64,000 nt of DNA from Hypericum androsaemum (GCA_963995505.1 OZ023192.1:11577001-11641000); one strand, 5' to 3'; shown: positions 32,851 to 45,991, numbered from the stretch's first letter. The notes: generated by a model from the sequence alone, not told the origin. Made by a program: numbers and translations.

Positions 32851-35800
32851 ATGGCTGGAATTAACAACTCTCCCCCACTCAACAACTCCGGTGTGACGAA
32901 CACCGATAACGACAACTTGAACGAGGAGGTTCCTGTTGTGAGGGCTAGCGGCGCTGAGGCCGTTATACCGGGTCATAGACACCCAATGCCACTGCCGTAC
33001 TCTCATCTTGAGAAACCGGAAAAGTTCAAGAGTGGAAATTTCAAGAGATGGCAACAAAAAATGTTGTTCTACTTGACCGCCTTGAACTTTAGCCGGTATG
33101 TCAAGGAAGAGAAACCCAAAGAGAATGTGAGTGATCCGCATCAAACCGCGATCCACAGCGCATGGGTACATGAAGATTACCTATGTCGCAACTATATATT
33201 GGGTTCTCTCGACGATTCGCTTTACGGCGTCTACTATACCAAAGAAACGTCTAAGGATCTTTGGGAATCGTTGGAGCACAAATATAAAGTTGACGACGCC
33301 GGTGCAAAGAAATTTGTGGCCGGGCGCTTCCACGACTATCGGATGGTCGATGGAAAGAGCGTTGTGGAACAATGCGAAGAGCTGCAATTGATCTTTCATG
33401 ATCTTGCAACGGAGGAAATGGCCATCAATGATGCCCTCCAAGTGGCGATGGTAATTGAGAAATTACCACCATCTTGGAAGGACTTCAAGATGTACCTCAA
33501 GCATAAGAGGAAGAAGATGACTCTCGAGGACCTCATCCGAAGGTTACGCATCGAGCAAGACAACCGAAAGGTTGATAAGAAACCAAGTGGCATGGTTGCT
33601 AAGGCCAATGTGGTCGAGACCGGGGGGAGCTCCCGTGGGAACAAGCGGAAACGCTCAAATGACTCCAAGGGAGATGCTCAGAACAAGAGCTTTACTGGTG
33701 CCTGCTTTGTTTGCAACAAAACTGGCCATCGTGCCAAAGATTGCTACAAACGTCTAGCCGCGGAGGGTAAGAAGACGGCAGGACCAAGCAAGGGCAAGAA
33801 GAAGAAGCCCGCCAATGCTAACATTGCGGAGGCTAGCTTGAGCTCTGACCTCGATGAGATGCACCTCACGGCCGTTGTGTCCGAGGTGAACCTCGTGGGT
33901 GGGAACTCGAAGGAATGGTGGGTGGACACGGGGGCTACCCGCCACATTTGTGCCAACAAATGGATGTTCAAGACCTATCAACCGGTTGATGATGAGAACT
34001 GCTACATGGGAAATTCTGCAGTCTCGAAGGTTGAAGGCAAGGGGACAGTCATGCTGAAGATGACCTCGGGCAAGGAGCTGACCTTGACTGATGTGCTGCA
34101 TGTGCCCGAGATTCGAAAGAATCTTATCTCCGGAGTGGTGCTCAACAAGAGGGGCTTTCGGCTTGTGTTCGAGTCCGACAAGGTCATCATGTCCAAGGGA
34201 GGGATGTTCGTTGGCAAGGGATACTTGACCAACAATCTTTTTAAGATGAGTGTAATGACTTTAGCTCCAAAGGCAAAGTCTAGTGATAAGATTGATGTGG
34301 GTGCCGCCAATAAGGCTAGCACGAGCAATAATGTAATGAATGTTGCCGATAAGGCCAATGAGAAAGTGAAGGTTGCTTATTCTCGGGATTCGTTATATTT
34401 ATGGCATGGTAGACTAGGTCATGTGAACTATAAGTCTTTGCAAAGGCTAATATCACTTAACCTACTACCAAAGTTTAACATCGATCACAAACATAAGTGC
34501 GAGACTTGTGTTGAGGCCAAGTACGCCAAAGCATCTTCCCACTCGATTGAGCGAAGCACGGAACCATTGGATTTAATTCACACCGATGTGTGTGATTTAA
34601 AATACGTACAAACGCGTGGCGGTAAAAATTATTTTATAACTTTTATCGACGATTGTACGAGGTATTGCTATGTCTACTTGATGAGAAGTAAAGACGAAGC
34701 AATAGACATGTTCATTCGCTATAAGAATGAAGTTGAGAACCAACTTGGCAAGAAGATCAAAAATCTTCGAAGTGACCGAGGTGGTGAATATGAATCTCCA
34801 TTTGCACAAGTTTGTGCCGAGAATGGAATCGTTCATCAAACTACGGCGCCTTATTCTCCCGAGCAAAATGGAATTGCGGAAAGGAAGAATAGGACGCTTA
34901 AGGAAATGATGAATGCGATGCTTATTAGTTCCGGATTACCAAGGAATTTGTGGGGGGAAGCGGTGCTTTCGGCCAACTATGTGCTCAACAGGGTACCACA
35001 TAAAAAGTTGGCTAAAACACCTTACGAATTATGGAAAGGTCATGCGCCTAGCTATAAATTCCTGAGGGTTTGGGGATGTCTTGCTAAGGTTCCGATCCCA
35101 CCTCCTAAAAGGACAAGGATAGGACCCAAGACGGTGGATTGTGTGTTTATCGGTTATGCACAAGATAGTGCTGCATATCGATTCTTGGTACACAAGTCAG
35201 ATAACTCTGATATCCACGTAAATACTATCATAGAAGCCAGGGATGCTTCATTCTTTGAGGAAAACTTTCCTCACAAAGCTCGAACTGGTGTTGACCGTCA
35301 AGTTGACCAAAGTGGAAGCAATGTGGGGGGAGAGGAACCTCAAGATGAAGTTGAAGAGCCTAGGCGTGGGAAAAGGGCTAGAAAAGAAAAGTCCTTCGGA
35401 TCAGATTTCCTAACATATCTGTTAGAAAAGGATCCAGTAACCTACAAAGAAGCAATGTCTTCTACAGACTCTGCTCTTTGGAAGGAAGCGGTGAATAGTG
35501 AGATAGAGTCTATCTTACATAATCACACTTGGGAACTAGTAGATCTACCTCCGGGTAGTAAACCACTAGGCCATAAGTGGATCTTCAAAAAGAAGATGAA
35601 GCCTGATGGTACAGTGGATAAGTACAAGGCAAGACTTGTTGTTAAAGGCTACAAGCAAACTGAGGGTGTTGATTATTTTGACACATATGCTCCTGTCTCC
35701 AGGAAAACGTCTATTAGGTTAGTCATAGCCTTGGCGGCTTTGTTTAACCTAGAGATCCATCAAATGGATGTGAAGACGGCCTTCCTTAATGGAGATTTGG

Positions 35801-36969
35801 AAGAGGAGATTTACATGGAACAACCCGAAGGGTTTGTGGTTCCAGGTAAAGAACATAAGGTGTGTAAACTTGTAAAATCCTTGTATGGACTAAAACAAGC
35901 ACCTAAACAATGGCACGAAAAGTTTGATAGTGTAATGCTATCTAACGGGTTTCAGATAAACCAATGTGATAAATGTGTCTATGTGAAAGGAGATGATAAC
36001 GACTATGTGATAGTTTGTCTCTACGTAGATGACATGTTGATCGTGGGTAATAATGATAATATCAGAATTACCAAGATAATGTTGTCACAAAATTTCGACA
36101 TGAAAGACTTGGGACAAGCGGATGTAATACTTGGGATGAGAATCACCAAGACTTCAGAAGGTTACGCGCTTTCCCAAAGTCACTATGTAGAAAAAATACT
36201 TGACAAATTCGATAAGGATAGCAATGTAATTGCGAGAACTCCTATGGAAGTGGTGTCGAGTCTCTGCAAGAATCGCGGAGAGAGTGTGAGACAACTAGAA
36301 TATTCTAGAGTTATAGGCAGTCTAATGTACCTCATGGACTGTACTAGACCAGATATTGCAAACTCGGTTAACAGATTATCGAGATATACGAGTAATCCCA
36401 ATTATGAACATTGGAAAGCGATAGTTAGAGTCCTTAGATATCTAAGGTACACTGCTAACTATGGATTACACTATACGAGACATCCAGCCGTTCTGGAAGG
36501 GTATTCAGACGCGAACTGGATCTCGGACTCCAAGAATATAAAATCCACTAGCGGATACATATTTACATTTGGAGGAGCAGCGATCTCGTGGAGATCATGC
36601 AAACAAACTTGCATTGCTAGATCAACTATGGAATCAGAATTCATAGCGTTGGATCTAGCAGCTGAAGAGGCGGATTGGCTCCGAAGTTTTTTGGAGGACA
36701 TCCCGATGTGGTCAAAACCAGTGCCTCCCATTAGTGTGCACTGTGATAGTCAATCAGCTATTGGAAGAGCACAAAATAATGTGTATAATGGAAAGTCTAG
36801 ACACATATGTCGTAGACATAAATCCGTGAGAACGTTATTGAGAACGGGTGTGATATCTTTAGACTATGTAAAGTCAAAAGAGAACATCGCCGATCCATTA
36901 ACTAAGGGTCTAACGAGAGACCAAGTTGAGGTATCATCGAGGGGAATGGGATTAAAGCCCACGAAATGA
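32851..36969 (+). CDS. copia gag-pol polyprotein, intact
   Basis: A single 1372-aa frame with all domains in copia order (integrase before reverse transcriptase). Residue positions are approximate: UBN2-type gag at 50-245; zinc knuckle [14 protein letters not shown] near 285; aspartic protease WWVDTGA near 356; GAG-pre-integrase LWHGRLGH near 517; integrase core with [14 protein letters not shown] and YSPEQNG (D, D, E) at 577-671; reverse transcriptase from KWIFKKK near 909 to YVDDM near 1058; RNase H with YSDANW near 1217 and DSQSAI near 1299. It ends shortly after [10 protein letters not shown]. No stop or frameshift is present and every catalytic residue I can check is there. One frame implies gag and pol are made together and cleaved by the protease. 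Confidence 0.97.
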   Translation: MAGINNSPPLNNSGVTNTDNDNLNEEVPVVRASGAEAVIPGHRHPMPLPYSHLEKPEKFKSGNFKRWQQKMLFYLTALNFSRYVKEEKPKENVSDPHQTAIHSAWVHEDYLCRNYILGSLDDSLYGVYYTKETSKDLWESLEHKYKVDDAGAKKFVAGRFHDYRMVDGKSVVEQCEELQLIFHDLATEEMAINDALQVAMVIEKLPPSWKDFKMYLKHKRKKMTLEDLIRRLRIEQDNRKVDKKPSGMVAKANVVETGGSSRGNKRKRSNDSKGDAQNKSFTGACFVCNKTGHRAKDCYKRLAAEGKKTAGPSKGKKKKPANANIAEASLSSDLDEMHLTAVVSEVNLVGGNSKEWWVDTGATRHICANKWMFKTYQPVDDENCYMGNSAVSKVEGKGTVMLKMTSGKELTLTDVLHVPEIRKNLISGVVLNKRGFRLVFESDKVIMSKGGMFVGKGYLTNNLFKMSVMTLAPKAKSSDKIDVGAANKASTSNNVMNVADKANEKVKVAYSRDSLYLWHGRLGHVNYKSLQRLISLNLLPKFNIDHKHKCETCVEAKYAKASSHSIERSTEPLDLIHTDVCDLKYVQTRGGKNYFITFIDDCTRYCYVYLMRSKDEAIDMFIRYKNEVENQLGKKIKNLRSDRGGEYESPFAQVCAENGIVHQTTAPYSPEQNGIAERKNRTLKEMMNAMLISSGLPRNLWGEAVLSANYVLNRVPHKKLAKTPYELWKGHAPSYKFLRVWGCLAKVPIPPPKRTRIGPKTVDCVFIGYAQDSAAYRFLVHKSDNSDIHVNTIIEARDASFFEENFPHKARTGVDRQVDQSGSNVGGEEPQDEVEEPRRGKRARKEKSFGSDFLTYLLEKDPVTYKEAMSSTDSALWKEAVNSEIESILHNHTWELVDLPPGSKPLGHKWIFKKKMKPDGTVDKYKARLVVKGYKQTEGVDYFDTYAPVSRKTSIRLVIALAALFNLEIHQMDVKTAFLNGDLEEEIYMEQPEGFVVPGKEHKVCKLVKSLYGLKQAPKQWHEKFDSVMLSNGFQINQCDKCVYVKGDDNDYVIVCLYVDDMLIVGNNDNIRITKIMLSQNFDMKDLGQADVILGMRITKTSEGYALSQSHYVEKILDKFDKDSNVIARTPMEVVSSLCKNRGESVRQLEYSRVIGSLMYLMDCTRPDIANSVNRLSRYTSNPNYEHWKAIVRVLRYLRYTANYGLHYTRHPAVLEGYSDANWISDSKNIKSTSGYIFTFGGAAISWRSCKQTCIARSTMESEFIALDLAAEEADWLRSFLEDIPMWSKPVPPISVHCDSQSAIGRAQNNVYNGKSRHICRRHKSVRTLLRTGVISLDYVKSKENIADPLTKGLTRDQVEVSSRGMGLKPTK

Positions 36970-37567
36970 CCTAAACCCATGATGGCAACCCAACCTGGAT
37001 CGTAAATCTCGATCTGCAGGTTCAAAGGGACAACCGAATTGTGAGGCTAGGGTCGAACAAAGCACTCGGGAGATTGAGTTCCTTGCCTATTCCTATGATG
37101 GAAGAGTGATAGACCTGTCCATGTGAAGGTTAAGCTTTAAGCTTTAATGATCCTTATACTTCAAGTATATATATGAGTGGGGTATGGCAGGATACTCCTT
37201 ATAAGAGATCACCTATATCGAATGTGAAGGGGCCGCTTCTATGAGATGAGTTAAGGGCTAAATCTCTAGAGCATTCGATGAAGTTTCCAAGGCAGTCCAG
37301 GGCCAAAATGGACAACAACGAAAGAACCAAGTAGTGGTTTGAGAAAGAGTTGTGTGAGTACTTTTGACTTGGTATACATGAAACGCCGAACAGTTCAAGG
37401 CATCGCGTCCACTGGTTGGCGAGTATATCCGAAGGTATTTCACTAAGGAAGGTTCAAGGCTTTCAACCACCTTTCCTGATGCAACAAATTCTCGCAGAAC
37501 TCCAAGTTGCATGTAGCATTGGTAGGCTCATATCATATATAAGCCAATTTGCATTCATGTGGGGGAT

Positions 37568-38797
37568 TGTTGGAGAATTGGTTTATTAACCAAGGAAGAG
37601 ATGGCCCAATACAAGTGAGTGTATTGGGCTTTGGCCCAAATATTTAATTAGAGGGAGAATCCTAATTAAATATAATAACTAAGTAATTAGTGGGCAACTT
37701 TGAGCTAATTTAATTGAAGGTCACACCAATTGATTTTGGGTGTTTGTGAGATCAATACAAAGCTCGTTGATAGAGCTTCGTAACGATATATAACACTTGC
37801 GAAAATCCAATTCTCGGGGTGAATGAAAATTGGCTTTAAAGTGGTATGGTTGTTATTATAATAAGCACAATCCCACATTGGTTAGCGCATCATGCTGAGA
37901 CAAGTTTATAAGGGACTAGAAGTCTAGCATGGGTAAACTGGTGGAGAAGGGAGAAGCTTCTCGCGCCGTCCGTCCGTCCGTCCGTCCGGCCCGGCTCGGC
38001 TCGGCACGCACGCACGCGCGCGCGCGCGCGCCCCGCCCCGCCCCGTCCCGGACCGGGTCGGGCTCGGGCTCGGGTTGCGGGTTGCGGGTTTGTGGGAATT
38101 GTTCCAGGTTCCAGGGCCTTATCTTTTTAGAACTGGGCCGGACCTGTTGAAGCGATTCTGGGCTCTAAGTCTGTTGGGCTTAAGCTTGTACAAGCCCATC
38201 TTCTGGATCCTTCTTCTCCTTCCAGAAAGTGTCTCTTTGAATTCAAAAACGTGGGATTTGAATTCAGAGGTAACAGCCAATATAAATGAGGGGTAATCAT
38301 GGCTCTTGTAACAGCAAAGTTATGAGGGGTATTCATGGCTGCCATTGATTTCGGATTTGGAGGTAGGAGGTCCTTGGCTACCTATAAAAGGAGCCCTCCT
38401 CCCTCATTCCAAATCATCCCAGCTCTCACTCTTCCTTGAGCTCTCTACTTCTCCCTCTATAGCATAGCTTTTCTCTCTTTCATTTGTGTCGGGGTTCTAA
38501 GTCTACGAAAGGTGTGCTATAGTGCTTCCTATAGTACTCGTGGTTGGGCGTTGTACCTTGGGAGCTCTATTACCCACGGAGGCCTGAAGCATATAGGCGG
38601 GTAATAAGAGTTTAAGGGCACACGGTATACTGTGGCCTCGTCCAGGATTGCATCCGAAATCCTTAGCTCAAAGAAGACGGTTTTACACACTTACTCACAA
38701 GTGTGATCGTGAGCATCCTCTAAACTCTCCTCTCTTTATATGCTTACAATTTATATTTACGTGCTCATACCATAATTTACTAATATTTGTTGCAACA
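37568..38797 (+). repeat. 3' LTR of the copia element
   Basis: 1230 bp. It has fewer CCGT units than the 5' copy and carries an extra GGGCTTAAGCTT near 38179-38190. Its TATA box lies near 38383. Confidence 0.95.
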
Positions 38798-38802
38798 CTT
38801 AC

Positions 38803-39565
38803 ATCCTTTGAAATACCCATGAGAAAAAGTTCTGTTTCTGTTAGATTTTTTCCGGTAATTGAATACTTATTGAATCAATTAATTTACATTCAAACTAGAC
38901 GCAATTTCAAATGATGATAATTTTCTCAATGGACACCGAATTTTAATACAACCTTTTTTTATAGCTCGAAAATGAGACTTTTGATCTTCCACATGCATGC
39001 GAACTCCATTATTTCGTTTGGCATGCCAATTAGCATAATAAAAATCCCAGTTAATCATCAGTATGTTGGAGTGGATCAGTGTCTCGTTGTTGCTTTCGGA
39101 ATAAACGTGGGGTTTGAGATGGGAAAATATTAGTCAAATGGTAAAGGAGCATAATCACATTTCCTATACAACTCATTTTCACTGCTTTCACATGTGACCA
39201 TACACCATTGGCATTTTTTTTCTTATCCCACATTCATGACAAATTCTGGGAACCGTTGTTTAATTGTTCGCCAGATTGCAGCTAACTTCTTGTTTTTTTA
39301 AGTAGATAGACTCATATTATTTATGTAATCCCGGTTACACCTTGTAAGAATTCCTTTGGTGAAAGGAAACTAATCACTTTTTAAAAATTTTAGTAATCGA
39401 AATAGTATTTACTACTCACATGAATAATCTCCATTAGCTGCCCAAAGGAATCCAAATACAAAATAAGATATTGATGGCCAAGTTTTCGTATTGAATTTGA
39501 CCAACGTAGTTGTTCATAGGCGCATAATAGAACAATACGAATTATTAGCTAATGGTTGCCGACTT
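38803..39565. other. spacer between the copia element and the solo LTR
   Basis: AT-rich, with no gene, RNA or repeat that I can identify. Confidence 0.45.
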
Positions 39566-40189
39566 CTCCTTGTTGAGTAGAAAAATGTGAGAACGTCAAG
39601 AACGATCTTGTGACGGTCCGGAGTGCTCATCCAAGATCGGTCTAACGCTAGAGGTAACAAAGGTGGCCGAAGCCGGGACTACTAATTAAACTAAACTAAG
39701 ATAAAAGTCGAAGTTTGAGAGATATGTGTGTTTTGATCTGGTGATGTCTTTTGCCTTCCCGACCCTTGCTTATATAGACGAGGTAGGCCGACCCTGCTCC
39801 CTTCTCTTAAGCCGTGTCCTAGTCAGACTCAAAGACTTCAACCTCATCTCCTTCCAACGCTTATCCTTATCTGACCCAGAACTCCCTCAAGCCTTATCCT
39901 AATCAGACCCGGACTTCTCTCCAGAAAGCTCTCCCATCTTTGGCAGTCAATTGCTTCCCCGAGTCTGTCGCCATACATAACTCTAACGATCCAAGTTTTC
40001 TGGACTCTCCACGCTTATCCTGTCCTTCACAGAATCTATGTCTATCTCTACCTCTCTAGAGCCCAACCATGCTTAGCCTCTTCAACCTTCCCGAGATCCG
40101 GGGCCTCTTAACGTCCCAGCCTACTTAGGTCTCCAAGCTGTAGCCGGCGACACTCTTCGTAGTTGAACCCGAAAGCGCCAACCCCCTTG

Positions 40190-40700
40190 TCAAGAAGGAA
40201 AACTCGCAGACTTCCCCTACCTAGAGAAAAAAATCACTAGCTTCCCTTATCAGAAGGTAAGCCTTGCCAACTCCTCCTACGTAGAGGAAAAGTTCACTGA
40301 CCTCTCCTATCTAGAGGAAAAAATTGCTAGCTTCCCCTACCCGAAGGGAAGCATTGCCAACTCCCCCTTCTTAGAGAAAAACTTGCTAATTCCTCCCTTC
40401 CCAAAGCAAAAAGTTATCATCTCTCCCTTCAAAGAGGAAAAATTACCAATTTCTCCTTCCAAGAGGAAAAGTTATCATTTCCCCCTTGCAAGAGAAAAAA
40501 TTACTAACTCCCCCTTCCAAGAGAAAAAATTACCAGTTACTCCATTCCCTAAGAGAAAAGTACCAATTACTCTCTTCCCAAAGGAAAAAGTACCAATTCC
40601 TCTTTCTAGCAGGGAAAAGTTATCAGCGACCCCTTCCAAGAGAGAAAATTACAAATTTCTCCTTCCCGAAGGTGAAAATAGCCCATTTCCTCTACCTAGA
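40190..40700 (+). repeat. degenerate internal repeat of the solo LTR (about 30-40 bp unit)
   Basis: Successive units follow the pattern 'ccttcc-aagaggaaaaattacca-ct' with frequent changes. About fifteen units can be followed. They generate the Lys/Pro/Phe-rich frames seen here, which are not genes. Confidence 0.7.
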
Positions 40701-40834
40701 GGGGAAATTTTTGATAACCGTCAAGTGGAAGGACTGCCACTAAACTTGCTTCATGTTGCTAGCTGTAAGTACCCAAAGTCAATCGAAGGCCTCTTGTAAG
40801 TCGCTGACTCTAAGTACCCGAAGTCAAGTTGCCT

Positions 40835-40935
40835 ACTCCACACACCTAAGGTACTCCAAACACCCAAGGCACTCCAAGTACACAAGGCACTCCAAGCACC
40901 CAAGGCACTCCACATACTCGAGGCACTCAACGGTC
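40835..40935 (+). repeat. 18-bp tandem repeat caaggcactccaagcacc
   Basis: Five to six units of cccaaggcactccaagtac type lie near the end of the solo LTR. They are separate in sequence from the preceding longer-unit repeat. Confidence 0.7.
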
Positions 40936-41059
40936 TCTCGAACCCGACACCAAGATATATTTTTATGCTTCAACACTCCTTGGAATATCGCTCAGTCCGT
41001 ATAATCAATAATTATCGCATAATTGCCGTATATATTGCAAACCACACCATACCTTCTTC

Positions 41060-43640
41060 TTTTTTTGGTAAGTAAATTTTCATTATCGAAGAAAAATATT
41101 TACAAGTAAAAATCCAGACATGACCAAAGCAGTATTGAATTACAGGAAAAACTATACTAAGTTAGTCCTGCCCGATTTGATAAATATCAAAAGCTCCTGA
41201 TTACAAATGCTTTTGACTGCCCTGGACGAAAATAACCAGTCTCTTGCGTGGCGTAGGATGTTGTTAATCAAGAGATCAAAATCTGGCCTTTCACCATCGA
41301 AAACTGCCATGTTTCGATGTCTGCAAATTCCCCAAGCAATTGTTCCAAAGAGTGCATTTCACACATTTCTCATCATATCTCCACGTACCAAACTCATCAA
41401 AGAGGAGTATACATCCACTAAATTTGAGTTGCAACACCACGCAATCCCCAACTTTCTCAAGAAAAAATTTCAGATTCGCCAAGAGAAGGGGGCAGTGAAC
41501 AAGTAAATGGGAACCTGATTCATCATCAATTTTGCAAAGTGGACTAAGGTACCCAAGGCTGAATCATCTCGAAAAGAATAATGACATCTTTGGTTAGAAC
41601 TTTCTCCTGAAGAGCAATCCACAAGAAGCACTCAATCTTTAATGGTAGTTACCTATCCATATTTTGGAGATTTGCTCACTTCTTGGCGTCATACTAACTG
41701 AGGAACTGTAGAGCATTCAACACAAGCTTCTTGTCAAGAAGGATGTCTCTTCTTCCGATTGCCAGTCAATCCTGTCATTTTTTAGTTGTTGCAGGTTTGA
41801 GGTCTGCAAGAAATCGAGCCAATCCTCTGTCCATTCCTATTCTCTTGGCAAAAGAGGTCAGTTCAATTAAAGCTCCCACTGCCAATTGGGATTCTAGGAG
41901 CCACACTCCTGAATAGTCACCAATTTTTGGGATGACAAGAGGTAAAGTCTACTAAATTTGTCTCGAAGATAGTCCTCTCCAATCCACAAGTCATTCCAGA
42001 ATTTGAATATTGCACCATTCTCACTTTTAATTTAATACCTCCATGAAAAAGCTGAATAATTGGAGTGTCTTTCGTGGCAACTTTGCAGATGGAGCTCTAA
42101 ACCCCATCAAAATATTTGATAGGATTGGAGAGGTTGTTTCAGAGTATTGGTTGTGGAAGCTCTTCACCGTGCTTAACCAGAAAGGAGCCATTGAGTCCCC
42201 TGTATTGTAAAAATTCTAAATCCATTTCAACAATAAAGCTCTATTTTTGTCCATCAGCCTCTCAATACCCAATCCACCCAACTCTTTTGTCAAAGTTACC
42301 AAGTCTCATCTCACTTTTTCTCTCTTGTTTCTTTCCTCAGTGCCAGACCACAAGAAATGACGCATCTTCTTTTCAATCAGCTTACATACACCAACTGGAA
42401 TCTTGAAAATTGAGAGATAAAAAAGTGGTAAGCTTGCAATAACAGATTTTACAAGGGTCAATCTGCCGCCAAGAGATAAGAGTTGACCTTTCCAAGAGTT
42501 GAGCCTGTTGTCGACAATATCCAAAATGGCCTTCCAACCCCTTATCCGACGCATATTCTCATCCAAAGAAAGACCCAAGTAGCGAATAGGAAAATTTTCA
42601 AGCTTCCAGCACCATTTTCTTCGGTATCTATCTGAGATGTCCTCCTGAACATTTACAGGGATCAAAGAAGTTTTGGCCAGATTTATCTGTAACCCTGAAG
42701 CAAGGCCAAAGACCACCATAATATGCTTAAGAATTGTAACACTATGTTCAGAATTCTCAGAGAATAAGAGGGTGTCATCAGCGAATTAAAGTATATTAAC
42801 TTGCTGAGAGCTTCCTGGAAGTTCAATACCCTTTATCATCCCATAATGAGCTGGTCTCTTTACAAAGGATCTCAAATCCTCTGCAGTAATCAAGAAAAGA
42901 AATGGGGATAGGGGATCCCCCTTTCGCAGACCTCTCTCCATTCGAAAAAGTTTGGTGGAGGAGCCATTAACCAACACGAAGCTTGTGCACTTGACAGACA
43001 TCCTCGAATCCAGGTCAGCCATCTAGTCCCGAAGCCCATAGCCCTCATGGTTTCTTCAAAATAATCCTAACTAACACAATCAAAAGTTTTTTCAAAGTCT
43101 AACTTGATCAAGACGGCTTCCTTTTTACACTTCCTGATGTGGCTAATCACTTTATTAGCAACCAAAACACTCTCTGTGATATTCCTTCCCGCAATGAAAG
43201 CTGATTGCTCGATACCAATGACTTCCTGGATCACTATCTTTAGTCGGAGAGACAGAAGCTTAGATGTTATTTTATACAAGCTGTCGATCAGACTAATAGG
43301 CCTGAAATTAAAGAGTTCGGTCGTCCCTGGTATCTTTGGGATTACAGCAATGAAGGAGAAAGATGCAAATGAGTGAAGGTTACCATTCTGAAAGAAAAGA
43401 TATCTTCAGCAATAATATCCCAAATAGTTCGGAGAAATCGGAAGTTGAAACTATCAGGTCCTGGGGCTTTATCACCTTCACAACTCCAAACAGTTTCTTT
43501 AATTTCATCTCTGGTAGGAATTATGTCACCTCTCCCAAACCATCAATTAGACAGAGAGGACTCAACTCATCCACTCCTTACCATACCTTCTTAATCATGT
43601 CAATTTCTTATTTTGTGCCGGGTTAAATTGAGTCGTTTGA
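41060..43640 (-). pseudogene. decayed minus-strand LINE with reverse transcriptase and zf-RVT remnants
   Basis: Read from 43640 downwards, the minus strand gives RT motifs in order: KITSKLLSLRLK and QSAFIAGRNITESVL with KLDFEKTFDCVS (43279-43067); GLRKGDPLSPFLFLI (43022-42786); GLQINLAKTSLI, PIRYLGLSL and LNSWKGQLLSLGGRLTLVKS (42719-42306). A zf-RVT piece with GDCVVLQ and CLGNLQTSKHG lies near 41480-41300. Stops and frameshifts separate the blocks and the catalytic FADD box is damaged. The T-rich sequence near 41062-41068 on the plus strand fits a poly(A) 3' end. This is a different copy, in opposite orientation, from the LINE at 23900-26060. Confidence 0.8.
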
Positions 43641-44183
43641 CTATTGAATGCTTTGTTCCAAGATTTTTCCCTGTTTATGGTGATAGAAGAGTTGTCCATT
43701 TTAAGAGACAATAAATATTGTGCCTAATTTTTTGAAAAATTAGTTTTGGAAAACTACGCTCAATATTTTTATGAACATCTTTGAGAAAAGAATGTTTATA
43801 TCCAAAATCGCTAAAATGAAATATCTCTTTTTATAGAAAGGATTGTGCAAGGCATATTGGTCTTCCTCCTTTCCATTATCCCCTGCTCACGGGATTTCTG
43901 GCCACGTTACAAAGGGATCTAGGATGATTCTGTGGTTGCTGCTTGGTGTTGATGGTATCATTTCTTGGAATTAAAGTTCTTCTCATCCTTTGAATTTGGA
44001 GAACTCGTAGGCTTTATCTAATCTGGGTTTTGATTTTTGGTTCGATTTGGAAGCTCGATGTTAGGGTTCTTGAAGTTTTGATTTGGGGACATGTGATTTC
44101 TCTTTTTTTTCTCTTAAAGTTTCTATCTCTTGGGCTTACTCGAGGAAGAAACAAAGGAGTTATGAATGGAGGAAGAAACTACA
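43641..44183. other. spacer, possibly 5' LINE remnants
   Basis: No readable domain. It may include the eroded ORF1/endonuclease end of the adjacent LINE. Confidence 0.3.
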
Positions 44184-44192
44184 TACTAAAAA

Positions 44193-45437
44193 GAGATAAT
44201 TACTCTCAGGATCTTAGGGTATAGGCAAATAGACTCAGAGGACCCTATAATTTTTCTACTAATTACTGAGCCCCTGTAGTTTGGTTATTAATATACACTT
44301 GGGTCCCTGTAACCGGAATCGTCTATTTTTCTGGCGAACACTCCACATGAAATGTCTAAAATACCCCTAGGCCCCTTTTTAAAAAAAAACTCCTCATTTA
44401 ACCCCTACTCAACCCATCACTTTCAACCCACAACCCAACCTATCTTCTTCAACCTTCAAACCCATTTAAAAAACTAAAATAAAAAATAAAAAAACTACCA
44501 CTTCTATGCGATGACCTCAGTATCACTCTCCCCTCTCTCCACATGAACCCAGAAGTAAACACATGAACATGAACTCATTTTTCCAGCAACTTAAAAAATA
44601 GTGCATGGCCATGAAAATTTCTGATGAACATAAACCCAGAAATAAACACACAATAGTGCATTGTCTTTCCTAATCCTCGGTAAGCCAAAAATTCTTCCTA
44701 ACCTCTTCATACCTAACATCCCCAAAATCACCAATTTTTCCAGCAACATTTTTCCCTTCGAAAAGAAATTTGCAGATCTGAAAATGGCCAATCCGATGCA
44801 CACCTGGCTAATATCCATCTCATTCTCTCCCTTCCCTCGCCATTTCCTTCCTCGCCTCCATGCTCTTCTCTAGCCAATCAGAGCCAAACTAAGAAAACCC
44901 AAAAAAATGGCGGGCCTCACAAGCTTCTTCGCCTCCATGCTCGTACCATGAAGATATTGCTAGGGTACCCGATTTTCGAAACTCAACTGGTCATCGTCCT
45001 AGAGTAATTTGCTCGGAACTCAGCCTACCACCGAAGCCTCGAAGAGTTCAGCCCCTCCTCGATGAGTTGCCGACGTCCTAGAAGCGTAAACCGAGGACCC
45101 AAACTTAATGTAAAATTCCTGTAAAGAAATTAAAATTTCTCGAAATAGTTGGAACAATTTTCATGTGCTTGTACTTGATTTTAATAATGTGTTGTTCTCT
45201 GATGTTAAAGTTGCATCTACTGTGTTCGACTATCTATAAACTGGGTGGTAAAAAGGGGCCTAGGGGCATTTTAGACATTTCAAGTGGGGAGTTCGCCGGA
45301 AAAATAGATGATTCCGGCTACAGAGACCCGAGTGTATAATAATAACCAAACTACAGGGGCTCAGTAATTAGTAGGAAAACTACATGGTCTTCAGAGTCTA
45401 TTTGACTATACCCTTGGGTCCTGAGAGTAATTATCTC
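44193..45437. mobile_element. MULE-type element with about 200-bp TIRs and perfect 9-bp TSD
   Basis: Termini GAGATAATTACTCTCAGGA and TCCTGAGAGTAATTATCTC are exact inverses. Similarity extends for about 200 bp on each side, including segments around ctgtagtttggttatta and gtctaaaatacccctaggcc. A perfect 9-bp duplication, TACTAAAAA, flanks it (44184-44192 and 45438-45446). There is no transposase. The interior (about 44500-45110) contains short frames and a GC-richer part near 44880-45100 that may be captured gene sequence; I could not identify the source. Confidence 0.88.
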
Positions 45438-45446
45438 TACTAAAAA

Positions 45447-45794
45447 AGATAGAATAAAAAGTCAAAGATTTTTTTTTTTAGTTTAGGAAGTAGAAAACGC
45501 ATGTATTTTTTTTTATTAACTTAGCCATGTCATCGGATAATTGCCAAGTCAGCAAGCATGTTATTGACATATCAGCTCCGGTCACCGAAAAATAAGATTC
45601 ACCAATAATTCATATCGTCGGAGATAAACACAGACACTTTTATGGGTATTTTTATATCACGGAGTGCAAAGTGTCTATTTTCTATAACACAGAATACTCA
45701 AGTGTATTTAACCCATTTTTTAATTATAGCAGTGTGCGTTTGTTAATAACAGTAGGAGGAGGTGGGATTGGGTGCTGTCCGTATAGAGTGGGCA
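45447..45794. other. AT-rich spacer between two MULE-type elements
   Basis: No gene or repeat structure identified. Confidence 0.45.
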
Positions 45795-45987
45795 GCACCA
45801 CACAGGACCAGATTCGGTCCTGGTTGTACAAAATGTGTCAGGCCCGTCCTGGAGGCGATTGTAACCATTGGATCAGGCCCACTAAAGATGGAGCTAATCT
45901 GATGGCCAATAATGAAGGGGGTAAATTTGTACTTTTACAACCTTGTTCTCTTTCTCTATCCTGTCCTCAATCCTGACCCACTCCAAC

Positions 45988-45991
<4 letters not shown>

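Larger units (their letters stand above)
31001..38797 (+). mobile_element. complete, young Ty1/copia LTR retrotransposon
   Basis: Two LTRs (31001-32229 and 37568-38797) with TGTTGG...GCAACA termini enclose a 621-bp leader, one 4.1-kb polyprotein frame and about 600 bp of 3' sequence. A perfect 5-bp TSD, CTTAC, flanks it at 30996-31000 and 38798-38802. A polypurine tract (gtgggggat) precedes the 3' LTR. By eye the LTRs differ by a few substitutions, copy-number changes in CCGT and GC-rich simple repeats, and one 12-bp indel (present near 38179-38190, absent from the 5' LTR). Intact coding capacity and near-identical LTRs indicate a recent, potentially autonomous insertion. No standard tRNA-Met primer site follows the 5' LTR. 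Confidence 0.97.
39571..40975 (-). repeat. solo gypsy-type LTR with TSD
   Basis: The block starts TGTTGAGTAG and ends GCTTCAACA, and is flanked by a perfect 5-bp duplication, CTCCT (39566-39570 and 40976-40980). No internal domain is present, so this is a solo LTR left by LTR-LTR recombination. Its left part ('agaacgtcaa', 'ggtctaac', a TATA-type CTATATAAGCAAG read on the minus strand near 39775) resembles the LTR of the gypsy remnant at 7389-7889, which fixes the orientation. Much of it is filled by the A/G-rich internal repeats described next. Confidence 0.8.

Noticed and set aside
32842..36731. Several antisense frames over the copia polyprotein
   Set aside because: Shadows of the intact sense frame; no independent signals.
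40383..40799. Lys/Pro/Phe-rich 138-codon frame
   Set aside because: It is the internal tandem repeat of the solo LTR.
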